From an uncultured bacterium (lineage in GTDB: Bacteria > Planctomycetota > UBA1135 > GCA-002686595), in assembly GCA_902826945.1 (NCBI GenBank), contig CADEGS010000077.1:1-17555 (forward strand): a stretch of DNA of 17,555 nucleotides. Direction: 5' to 3'. Both the position numbers and the translations under genes were made by a program. This document shows, in pieces, positions 1-8,058 of the stretch. The notes under the pieces are model-generated. The model searched no databases and was not told the origin of the DNA. It worked only from the letters and a program-made list of their open reading frames with translations. Each line of letters starts with the position of its first letter. Positions within the stretch are counted from its first letter, which is position 1.

Positions 1-1134
1 GCAGATCTTGTTGAAGTACTCGATGCCCTTCTCGTTGTCGCTGACGTACTCGTCGCGCAGGACCTCGTTCATCGCGTTGCGCAGCGGGACCTCGTCCTTG
101 CGCAGCCGCCCGCCATCCCAGACCTCCATGGCGTAGGTCTGCTCGAGCGCGCGGTGGTCCACCTCCAGCTTGGCCTCGTGCGCGCGGCCCTTGAGGCCGC
201 CGCTGAAGAAGTTGGAGGCGTTCGAGCTGATCTCGGCCCCGAACAGGTCGTTCGAGGACGAGTTCCAGAAGTTGATGTAGCGCTGCACCGTCTCGAGCGG
301 GACGCCGCCGAGCTCGCGCACGTCGCGGTCGGGGTGCTCCTTCATCAGCTCGCACGTGCGCTGGATCACGCGCCCCAGGCCCGTCTGGCCGACGAACATG
401 TGATGCGCCTCCTCGGTCAGCATGAAGCGGCACGTGCGCGAGAGCGGGTCGAAGCCGCTCTCCGCCAGGCTGAGCAGCTGGAACTTGCCGTCGCGGTCGG
501 TGTAGGTCGTGAAGCAGAAGAACGAGAGCCAGTCGGTGATCGGCTCGTTGAACGTGCCCAGGATGCGCGGGTGGTCGGCGTTGCCGGAGCGCCGCTCGAG
601 CAGCTCCTCGGCCTCCTCGCGACCGTCGCGGCCGAAGAAGCCGTGCAGCAGGTAGACCATGGCCCACAGGTGGCGGCCCTCCTCGACGTTGACCTGGAAC
701 AGGTTGCGCAGGTCGTAGAGCGAGGGCGCGGTGTGCCCGAGCAGCCGCTGCTGCTCCACGGAGGCGGGCTCCGTGTCGGCCTGCGTCACGATGATGCGCC
801 GCAGCGCGTTGCGGTGCTCGCCCGGCACCTGCTGCCAGGCTTCCTCGCCGAGGTGGTCGCCGAAGCCCACCCGGCGGTCCTTCTCCGCGTCGGCCAGGAA
901 GATGCCCCAGCGGTACTCGGGCATGCGCACGTAGCCGAAGTGCGCCCAGCCGTCGCTGTCCACGCTGACGGCCGTGCGCAGGTACACGTCCTTCTCGTTG
1001 AAGTCGCTCGGGCCCATGTCGCGCCACCAGTCGAGGTAGCTCGGCTGCCAGGCTTCCAGCGCGCGCTGCAGGCGCTTGTCGGACTTCAGGTCGACGTTGT
1101 TCGGGATCGTCTGCTCGTAGTCGATCTTGCTCAT
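1..1134 (-). CDS. boxB: Benzoyl-CoA 2,3-epoxidase, oxygenase subunit BoxB (partial, 3' end outside window)
   Basis: This is the diiron oxygenase subunit of the aerobic box pathway. With the reductase BoxA it converts benzoyl-CoA to 2,3-epoxybenzoyl-CoA in the cytoplasm. The frame stays open from ATG at 1134 to the window edge and gives 378 of the usual ~470 residues. It opens MSKIDYEQTIPNNV, and family-typical stretches follow: SYLDWWRDMGP, YLRTAVSVD and EPASVEQQR. Candidate iron ligands are Glu122, Glu152 and His155 (EEGRH), Asp213, and Glu242 and His245 (EEAHH). Their spacing matches the ligand set I recall for the Azoarcus evansii enzyme. A GGAG lies 8 bases before the ATG. Only 22 bp separate it from boxC upstream, so the two are probably cotranscribed. 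BoxA is not in the window. The identification is very secure; only the C-terminus is missing. Confidence 0.97.
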   Translation of the reverse strand, partial: MSKIDYEQTIPNNVDLKSDKRLQRALEAWQPSYLDWWRDMGPSDFNEKDVYLRTAVSVDSDGWAHFGYVRMPEYRWGIFLADAEKDRRVGFGDHLGEEAWQQVPGEHRNALRRIIVTQADTEPASVEQQRLLGHTAPSLYDLRNLFQVNVEEGRHLWAMVYLLHGFFGRDGREEAEELLERRSGNADHPRILGTFNEPITDWLSFFCFTTYTDRDGKFQLLSLAESGFDPLSRTCRFMLTEEAHHMFVGQTGLGRVIQRTCELMKEHPDRDVRELGGVPLETVQRYINFWNSSSNDLFGAEISSNASNFFSGGLKGRAHEAKLEVDHRALEQTYAMEVWDGGRLRKDEVPLRNAMNEVLRDEYVSDNEKGIEYFNKIC

Positions 1135-1156
1135 GGCTGGCTCCGTCGTGGCCGGG

Positions 1157-2821
<1,665 letters not shown>

Positions 2822-2827
2822 CGGGGT

Positions 2828-2833
2828 CTCCTC
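2828..2833 (-). promoter_or_regulatory. Ribosome binding site that fixes the TTG start of boxC
   Basis: On the minus strand GAGGAG lies six bases before TTG at 2821. The open frame runs on well past 3500, so this site decides the start. Confidence 0.75.
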
Positions 2834-2872
2834 GGGTCGGTCCGGCGGCGGCACCGCCAGCTTGCAGCGGGA

Positions 2873-2878
2873 ATTATA
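2873..2878 (-). promoter_or_regulatory. Candidate -10 element of the boxCB operon
   Basis: The minus strand reads TATAAT, a perfect sigma-70-type -10 box, in one of the very few AT-rich patches of the window. It lies ~50 bp upstream of the boxC TTG. No good -35 is seen 16-18 bp further upstream (sequence there is CCGGC-like), so the promoter may be weak or need an activator. Confidence 0.5.
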
Positions 2879-2885
2879 TTGCTCA

Positions 2886-2895
2886 TATCGCGATA
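2886..2895. promoter_or_regulatory. Perfect 10-bp palindrome, candidate BoxR operator
   Basis: TATCGCGATA is its own reverse complement. It lies 7 bp upstream of the minus-strand TATAAT, so in the spacer of the presumed boxC promoter, and 26 bp before the boxR ATG. A repressor bound here could control both genes. Assignment to BoxR rests on position only. Only one TGCA, the element I recall from related BzdR/BoxR operators, occurs nearby (2863-2866). Confidence 0.4.
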
Positions 2896-2921
2896 GCCGG
2901 GGAAGAATAAGACCCCTGCTC

Positions 2922-3668
2922 ATGGACACGCAAGGCTTTCTCGAGGAACTCGGGCGACGCCTGCGGCATGCGCGCGAGCGCCGCGGCCTCGGCGTGGGGG
3001 AGGCGGCCCGGGCGGCGAGCGTCAGCCGCCGCACCGTGACCGAGGCCGAGGCCGGCCGCGCCAACCCGAGCATCCTGGTGCTGGCCCGCCTGGCCGCGGC
3101 GCTCGAGTGCGACCTGGCCGAGCTCGTCGCGCTGCGCCCCCCGCTGCAGCGGCCGGAGCGCGTGGCGCTGGTCGGCCTGCGCGGCGCGGGCAAGTCCAGC
3201 GTGGGCCGGCTGCTCGCGCGCGCGCTCGAGGTGCCCTTCGTCGAGCTCGACCGCCGCGTCGAGGAGCTCTGCGGCCTCACGATCGCCGAGGTCTTCGACC
3301 TGCACGGCGCGCAGGGCTTCCAGCGCTGGGAGCGCCAGGCGCTCGAGAAGGTCCTGGGCGAGGGCGAGCGCCTCGTGATCGCGACCGGCGGCTCGATCGT
3401 CACGCACGAGGCGAGCTTCCGGCGCCTGCGCGAGACGTGCCGCACGGTCTGGCTCCGGGCGCGCCCCGAGGAGCACATGCGCCGCGTCGTCGCGCAGGGC
3501 GACCCGCGCCCCATGCGCGACAACCCGCACGCCATGGACGAGCTGCGCGCGATCCTGGCCGAGCGCTCCCCGCGCTACGCGGCCTGCGAGCTCGCCATCG
3601 ACACCTCCGACGTCGAGCCCGCGCGCGTGGCGGAGGAGATCCGCCTGCGGCTCGGCCTCGGCGCCTGA
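2922..3668 (+). CDS. boxR: BoxR-type regulator: XRE helix-turn-helix fused to shikimate-kinase-like domain
   Basis: This is the transcriptional regulator of the box genes, 248 residues. Residues ~8-62 form an XRE-type helix-turn-helix (VGEAARAASVSRRTVTEAEAG). Residues ~78-248 form a shikimate-kinase-like domain with a Walker A at 85-92 (GLRGAGKS), a substrate-site-like ELDRR near 108-112, TGGSI near 155-159 and a lid-like DPRPM. In the characterised BoxR/BzdR proteins this domain senses benzoyl-CoA rather than making shikimate phosphate. The ATG at 2922 gives the usual N-terminus (MDTQGFLEELGRRLRHARERRG). An upstream in-frame start exists but would overlap boxC. No clear Shine-Dalgarno precedes the ATG. 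AATAAG at 2906-2911 could be a -10 giving a nearly leaderless mRNA, which is speculative. It diverges from boxCB and converges, 13 bp apart, on the radical SAM gene. Confidence 0.93.
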   Translation: MDTQGFLEELGRRLRHARERRGLGVGEAARAASVSRRTVTEAEAGRANPSILVLARLAAALECDLAELVALRPPLQRPERVALVGLRGAGKSSVGRLLARALEVPFVELDRRVEELCGLTIAEVFDLHGAQGFQRWERQALEKVLGEGERLVIATGGSIVTHEASFRRLRETCRTVWLRARPEEHMRRVVAQGDPRPMRDNPHAMDELRAILAERSPRYAACELAIDTSDVEPARVAEEIRLRLGLGA

Positions 3669-3681
3669 GTGCGCGCGACCC

Positions 3682-4524
3682 TCAGGGGAACACGCGCGCC
3701 GCGAGCCCGAGCGCGCGCACGTCCGCCGCGAGCGCCTCGAGCCACGCCGCGGGCAGCGCCGCGAGCCGCGGCGCCTCCGGCTGGTGCGAGGGCCGCGCCA
3801 GGCCGTAGAGCAGGACGCCGCGCAGCCCGAGCCCCTCGCGCCGCGCGCGCGCGAGCAGCGCCAGGTACGCGGCGCGCTCCGCCGCGGAGGGCGGCTCGCC
3901 GTCGAAGGCGAGCGCCATCGTCTGCACCCACGTCGCGACCGTCGCGGCGCAGGCGCGCAGGTTCTCCCAGGTCGCGCCGGCGCCCGCGCGCGCGCCGTTC
4001 AGCCGCGCCTGCCCCTCGTCGGTGGCGCTGTCGAGCTTGAACCACGCCTGCCCGCCGCGCTCGGCCAGCGCGCGCAGGCCGGCCTGCACCGGCGCGTGGC
4101 GCGCGAGCGAGCCGTTCGTGATCACGACGATCGGCACCGCGCCGGCGCCCTGGTCCTGCAGCACCTCGTGCGCGACCTCGATCGCGGCCCGGAAGTCGGG
4201 CGAGCTCGTCGGCTCGCCGTTGCCCGACAGCGCCACGTCGCACAGCCGCCGCAGCCCCTCGGGCGCGGAGCGCTCGAGGAAATCGCCGCGCACGATCGCG
4301 CCCAGCAGGCGCGCCAGCTCCTCGCGCAGGAGCCCCAGGTCGATCGCCGGCCCCTTGCCCGCCACGAGCCCGGGCACCTGGCAGTAGACGCAGCGCCAGT
4401 TGCAGGCGTCGTTCGGGTTCAGGTTGATCCCGACCGAGACGCCGCCGGCGCGACGCGAGACGACCGGGTACACGTAGCGCATGCCGGCCGCGCCGCGGTC
4501 GTGGTCGGCGGTCGAGAGCCTCAC
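3682..4524 (-). CDS. Radical SAM protein of unassigned substrate
   Basis: This 280-residue 4Fe-4S/SAM radical enzyme carries the cluster motif CNWRCVYC (Cys41, Cys45, Cys48). The preceding block YVYPVVSRRAGGVSVGINLNP is strongly conserved in one family of uncharacterised radical SAM proteins. SGNGEPT (near 95-101) corresponds to the SAM-binding GGE region, and VVITNGS follows. There is no C-terminal auxiliary-cluster cysteine array, so it is a short minimal-core enzyme. I chose GTG at 4524 over ATG at 4482. The GTG overlaps the hydrolase stop as GTGA, and the extra residues (LSTADHDRGAAG) look like the family's usual N-terminus. Translational coupling to the deacetylase-family gene suggests a linked function, but the substrate is unknown. 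It lies tail to tail with boxR. Confidence 0.88.
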   Translation of the reverse strand: MRLSTADHDRGAAGMRYVYPVVSRRAGGVSVGINLNPNDACNWRCVYCQVPGLVAGKGPAIDLGLLREELARLLGAIVRGDFLERSAPEGLRRLCDVALSGNGEPTSSPDFRAAIEVAHEVLQDQGAGAVPIVVITNGSLARHAPVQAGLRALAERGGQAWFKLDSATDEGQARLNGARAGAGATWENLRACAATVATWVQTMALAFDGEPPSAAERAAYLALLARARREGLGLRGVLLYGLARPSHQPEAPRLAALPAAWLEALAADVRALGLAARVFP

Positions 4525-5462
4525 CGCGGCGCCCCGCGCAGCTCCTCGACGTGCACGTGCACGCACGCCGCCAGCGCCTCGAGGTCGTAGCCGCCCTCGA
4601 GCACCGAGACCAGCCGCCCGCCGCAGCGCTCGGCCGCGAGCTCGACCATGCGCCGCGTCATCGTGCGGAAGCCCTCCTCGCTCAGGCGCACGCCGGCCAG
4701 CGGGTCGCGCGCGTGGGCGTCGAAGCCGGCCGAGACGAGCAGGAAGTCGGGGTCGAAGGCCTCCAGCGCGGGCAGGACGTCGGTCTCCAGCGTCCCGATC
4801 CAGTCGGCGTCGCCGCTGCCGGCCTCCATCGGGCAGTTGAGCGTCGCGCCCAGGCCGGCGCCCAGGCCGCGCTCGTGCGCGGCGCCGGTGCCGGGGTAGA
4901 GCGGCCACTGGTGCAGGCTCGCGTAGAAGACGCTCGGGTCGCGCTCGAACAGGTGCTGCGTGCCGTTGCCGTGGTGCACGTCCCAGTCCACGATCGCCAC
5001 GCGCTCGCGCCCGCGCGCGCGCAGCGCCGCGGCGGCGACGGCGACGTTGTTCACCAGGCAGAAGCCCATCGCGCGCGCGCGCTCGGCGTGGTGGCCGGGC
5101 GGGCGCACGGCGACGAAGGCGTTGCGCCAGACGCCGCTCTCGACGCGCTCGACCGCCTCCAGCACGCCGCCCGCCGCGAGCCGCGCCGCCTCCCACGAGG
5201 CCTGGCCGACGCGCGTGTCGCCGTCCAGCGCGCACGGACCGCGCGCGCAGCGCGCCTCGACCGCGTCCAGGTGGGCCGCGTCGTGCACGCGCTCGAGCTC
5301 GGCGCGCGTCGCCGGCCGCGGCAGGAGCTCGTCCAGCTCGCGCGCGAGCCCGCTCGCGTCCAGCCGCGCGCGCGCCGCCCGCAGGCGCTGGGGCGTCTCG
5401 GGATGCGCGCGTCCGGTGTCGTGCCCGACGCAGGCGGGGTGGTAGACGAAGCCGGTCTGCAC
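4521..5462 (-). CDS. Histone deacetylase/acetylpolyamine amidohydrolase family protein
   Basis: This zinc-dependent deacetylase of the arginase/HDAC fold has 313 residues, one complete domain. It carries the charge-relay histidines in RPPGHH (His124, His125), a zinc site in DWDVHHGNG (Asp161, His163), the third ligand in SAGFDAH (Asp248), and the tyrosine-bearing LEGGYD near the C-terminus. All catalytic residues expected of an active enzyme are present. Bacterial members act on acetylpolyamines, acetoin-related or acetyl-lysine substrates; nothing here tells which. The start is GTG at 5462, giving the family-like QTGFVYHPACVGHDTG. An ATG at 5470 is out of frame. No convincing Shine-Dalgarno is visible. 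It lies 29 bp downstream of the sugar transferase stop and is coupled to the radical SAM gene. A role in de-N-acetylating a sugar is not supported by the family. Confidence 0.92.
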   Translation of the reverse strand: MQTGFVYHPACVGHDTGRAHPETPQRLRAARARLDASGLARELDELLPRPATRAELERVHDAAHLDAVEARCARGPCALDGDTRVGQASWEAARLAAGGVLEAVERVESGVWRNAFVAVRPPGHHAERARAMGFCLVNNVAVAAAALRARGRERVAIVDWDVHHGNGTQHLFERDPSVFYASLHQWPLYPGTGAAHERGLGAGLGATLNCPMEAGSGDADWIGTLETDVLPALEAFDPDFLLVSAGFDAHARDPLAGVRLSEEGFRTMTRRMVELAAERCGGRLVSVLEGGYDLEALAACVHVHVEELRGAPR

Positions 5463-5491
5463 GCGGCCATTCTAGGCCGCGCGGCGCGCCG

Positions 5492-6358
5492 CTAGCGCGC
5501 GGCGCCGGCCTCGGGGACGGCGCCGGGCGCCGCGCGGCGCCAGCCGCGGCCGCGCAGCATCCAGACCGCCGTGCGGGCCAGGATCGAGAGGTCCAGGCCG
5601 AGCGAGAGCCGCTCGCGGTAGCGCTGGTCGGCCGCCAGCTTGCGTCCGTAGGCCGCGGCGTCCATCCCCGCGTAGCCGTGGGTGATCTGCGCCAGGCCGG
5701 TGATGCCCGGCAGGAGCGCGTTGCGCTCGCGGAAGTCGGGCACGTGCTCGCAGGCCCAGGCGTCGATCTCGACCATCTCCGGCCGCGGCCCGACGAAGTC
5801 CATCTCGCCGCGCAGCACGTTGAAGAGCTGCGGCAGCTCGTCGAGGTGCGTGTTGCGCAGCAGGCGCCCCAGGCGCGTCACGCGCAGCCCGTCGCCGCGC
5901 TTCCACGAGTCGAAGGCGCCGGCCGGTGCCTCACGCATCGTGCGGAACTTGTAGATCCAGAAGACGCGCCCGCGCAGCCCGACGCGCGGCTGGCGGAAGA
6001 GCACGCGGCGCGGGTCGCGGAACAGGACCGCGTTCGCGAGCGCGATCGGCAGCCCGAGGAGCAGCGCGAAGGGCGCGCAGACCAGGAGCAACGCCAGGTT
6101 CAGGAGGCGCTTGCCGCGGCGCGCGTAGGGGCTGCGCGGCAGGAGCGCGTCCCAGTCCAGCTCGTCGCCGCCGACGAGCGACAGCGGCGGCGCCTGGCCC
6201 GGTCGCGCGGGCGCGGCGCACGGCAGCTCTTCCGGGGCGCACAGGGGCGCGAGCGCGGCGGGCTCTCCCGCGGCAGGCTCCGTGCGCAGGCCGTGGGGGG
6301 CGGGCCTCGCGTCGCCGTCCGCGCGTCGGGCGGCGGCCGTGCTCCTGGCGTGCGTCAT
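5492..6358 (-). CDS. Initiating sugar transferase (monotopic phosphoglycosyl transferase, bacterial sugar transferase family)
   Basis: It transfers a sugar-1-phosphate from a UDP-sugar to undecaprenyl phosphate at the inner membrane, the first step of polysaccharide repeat-unit assembly. The product has 288 residues. Residues 1-75 are an Ala/Pro-rich unstructured lead, and 84-113 form the hydrophobic re-entrant helix (LLNLALLLVCAPFALLLGLP). The catalytic domain follows: RQPRVG near 122, YKFRTM at 136-141, the Asp-Glu dyad Asp173-Glu174 in LDELPQLFNVLRGEM, FVGPRPE at 188-194 and PGITGLAQ at 217-224. It lacks the four-helix N-terminal part of WcaJ/WbaP, so it is the short PglC-like form. The ATG at 6358 is the best of several possible starts; AGAGG lies too close to it to be a confident ribosome site. 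It reads away from the dehydrogenase operon across a shared 430-bp region. Confidence 0.92.
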   Translation of the reverse strand: MTHARSTAAARRADGDARPAPHGLRTEPAAGEPAALAPLCAPEELPCAAPARPGQAPPLSLVGGDELDWDALLPRSPYARRGKRLLNLALLLVCAPFALLLGLPIALANAVLFRDPRRVLFRQPRVGLRGRVFWIYKFRTMREAPAGAFDSWKRGDGLRVTRLGRLLRNTHLDELPQLFNVLRGEMDFVGPRPEMVEIDAWACEHVPDFRERNALLPGITGLAQITHGYAGMDAAAYGRKLAADQRYRERLSLGLDLSILARTAVWMLRGRGWRRAAPGAVPEAGAAR

Positions 6359-6571
6359 CCTCTGCAGAGCGTCGGGCGTCCGCCGGGCGGGGTTACCGGG
6401 CGGCGGGTTCCCTCGGTCGTCTCCGGTTCCATCGGCGGTCGGGGCCCTCGCGCGTGAGCCCTGCTCCGGCGTGGCGGGCGCTGGCGCGTCGCGGCGCGAA
6501 AGTTGGCATGTCCGCGCGCGTGCGGCAAGCGCCGCGGGCCGTGCGACGGCGCGGCGGCCGCGGCTCCCGGA

Positions 6572-6598
6572 ATGCTCGTTCCTTGGGGCCGCGAGCAT
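6572..6598. repeat. Inverted repeat ATGCTCG ... CGAGCAT, 13-bp spacer
   Basis: Two perfect 7-bp arms (6572-6578 and 6592-6598) lie near the middle of the divergent region. They could be an operator or a small RNA stem; there is no T tract, so it is not an obvious terminator. Confidence 0.4.
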
Positions 6599-6727
6599 GG
6601 CGCGTCGCTCTGCGGGGAACGCGGTCGCGCCTCCGGGCGGCGCGGGCGCGCGCTCGCCCGCGCCGCCGGAAGACCTTTGCCCCGCCGTCGTCGGACGCGG
6701 CCGGCCCGGGCGCGCAGCGCGCGGCGC

Positions 6728-6756
6728 TTGACGCTCCGCCGGCCCTGCTCGATCCT
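6728..6756 (+). promoter_or_regulatory. Weak sigma-70-like promoter candidate for the dehydrogenase operon
   Basis: TTGACG (five of six -35 positions) is followed 17 bp later by GATCCT (three of six -10 positions), 33 bp before the ATG at 6789. The position is sensible but the -10 is poor, and chance matches are likely. Confidence 0.22.
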
Positions 6757-6788
6757 CCGCCGCCGCGCGCGAGGCGCGGCTGCTCGAC

Positions 6789-8057
6789 ATGAGACGCATC
6801 GGTGTGATCGGGCTCGGGACCGTGGGGCTGCCCCTGGCGGTGGCCATGGCGCGGCGCTTCCCGGGCACGCTCGGGCACGACCGCGATCCCGCGCGCCTCG
6901 CGGAGCTGCGCGCCGGGCGCGACCGCGCGCGCGCCGTCCTGCCCGAGGCGCTGGCGGCGAGCGGGCTCGCGCTCGCCGACACGCTCGAGGAGCTCGCCGG
7001 CTGCGACGTGTACGTCGTGTGCGTCCCGACGCCGCCCGGCGACGCGGGGCGAGCCGACCTGCGCGCGCTCGAGGACGCCTGCCGGAAGCTCGGCGCGCTG
7101 CTCGCGCCGGGCGACGTGGTCGTGATCGAGTCCACCGTGCCGCCCGGCACGACCGAGTCCGTCTGCGGCCGCCTGCTGGCGCAGGCCTCGGGGCTCGCGC
7201 CGGGGGCGGGCTTCGGCCTGGCGCACTCGCCCGAGCGCATCAACCCCGGCGACCCCGAGCACGGCCTGGAGGCGGTCGTGAAGGTGGTCGGCGCGAGCGA
7301 CCCCGCGACGCTCGCGCGCGTCGCGGCGCTCTACCGCGCCGTCGTTCCGGCCGGCGTGCACGAGGCGCCCTCGATCGCCGTCGCCGAGGCGGCCAAGCTG
7401 CTCGAGAACGCGCAGCGCGACGTGAACGCGGCGCTGATGAACGAGGTCGCGCCGCTCCTCGACCGGCTCGGCCTCGACACGGGCGACGTGCTCGACGCGG
7501 CGGCGACGAAGTGGAACTTCCAGCGCTACCGGCCGGGCCTGGTCGGCGGGCAGTGCATCGGCGCGTGCGCGGAGCACCTGGCGGGCCTGGCGCAGGCGCT
7601 CGGGCTCGAGGCGCCGCTCCTGCGCGCCGCGCGCGCCGTGAACGAGGCGACCGCGGCCTTCGTCGCGCGCCGCACGGCCGAGCTCCTGGCCGAGCTCGGC
7701 CGGCCCGTCGCCGGCGCGCGCGTGGCGGTGCTCGGCCTCGCGTTCAAGCCCGACGTGCCCGACGCGCGCCATTCGCGCGTGCCCGCGCTCGTGCGCGCGC
7801 TCGAGGCGCACGGCGCGCGCGTCGTGTGCCACGACCCGCTGGCGGACCCCGCAGAGGTGCGCGCCAGCCACGGCCTGGAGCCGGTCGGCGCCGACGCGCT
7901 GGGCGAGCCCGACGCGCTCGTGCTGGCCGTCCCGCACGCGGCGCTGGCGCCGCTCGTGCGGCGGCTCGTGGCGCGCCGTCCGCCGCTCGTGATCGACCTC
8001 TTCGGCGCCCTCGACGCGCGCGCGTTGCCCGAGGGCGTGCGCCGCTGGCGGCTCTAG
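6789..8057 (+). CDS. UDP-N-acetylhexosamine 6-dehydrogenase, TviB/WbpA type, with altered active-site loop
   Basis: This nucleotide-sugar dehydrogenase oxidises C6 of a UDP-N-acetylhexosamine to the uronic acid using NAD. The 422-residue product has the N-terminal Rossmann motif GVIGLGTVGLP at 5-15, STVPPGTT at 115-122, HSPERINPGD at 146-155 and AAKLLEN at 201-207 (Lys203, Asn207). KWNFQRYRPGLVGG at 241-254 is a hallmark of the TviB/WbpA branch rather than UDP-glucose dehydrogenases. The catalytic Cys256 is present. The family's GGHCIGVDPYYL is here GGQCIGACAEHL, so the Asp expected at residue 260 is Cys and His255 is Gln. The other catalytic positions (Thr116, Glu149, Lys203, Asn207) are intact, so it may be active with altered properties, or impaired. 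It lies one base ahead of the 4-epimerase, the usual TviB-TviC pairing. Confidence 0.9.
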   Translation: MRRIGVIGLGTVGLPLAVAMARRFPGTLGHDRDPARLAELRAGRDRARAVLPEALAASGLALADTLEELAGCDVYVVCVPTPPGDAGRADLRALEDACRKLGALLAPGDVVVIESTVPPGTTESVCGRLLAQASGLAPGAGFGLAHSPERINPGDPEHGLEAVVKVVGASDPATLARVAALYRAVVPAGVHEAPSIAVAEAAKLLENAQRDVNAALMNEVAPLLDRLGLDTGDVLDAAATKWNFQRYRPGLVGGQCIGACAEHLAGLAQALGLEAPLLRAARAVNEATAAFVARRTAELLAELGRPVAGARVAVLGLAFKPDVPDARHSRVPALVRALEAHGARVVCHDPLADPAEVRASHGLEPVGADALGEPDALVLAVPHAALAPLVRRLVARRPPLVIDLFGALDARALPEGVRRWRL

Positions 8058-8058
8058 G

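Larger units (their letters stand above)
6359..6788. other. 430-bp divergent intergenic region, no gene supported
   Basis: This stretch separates the leftward sugar transferase from the rightward dehydrogenase operon and must hold both promoters. Frames crossing it show no family-like sequence. Visible items are a direct repeat of CCGGGCGG (6383-6390 and 6396-6403), an inverted repeat at 6572-6598, and a TTGACG (6728-6733) with a poor -10 17 bp later. I see no RNA gene. Confidence 0.6.

Noticed and set aside
2883..3530. Minus-strand open frame opposite boxR
   Set aside because: The plus strand encodes a convincing helix-turn-helix plus shikimate-kinase-like protein; the antisense product is low-complexity Arg/Ala/Glu-rich with no motif.
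3666..3684. Bidirectional terminator between boxR and the radical SAM gene
   Set aside because: Only a 4-bp TGAG/CTCA symmetry, formed by the two stop codons, and no T tracts.
5460..5500. Hairpin or mobile-element end around the two CTAG-containing sites near 5473 and 5492
   Set aside because: The GCGCGCC-type symmetry is ordinary for this base composition, and neither site continues as CAGCC-GTGGCAG like the 165-bp element.
6504..6520. Sigma-54-like promoter (TGGCATG followed by a GC element)
   Set aside because: The GG part matches but the downstream TTGC-type half does not at the required spacing.
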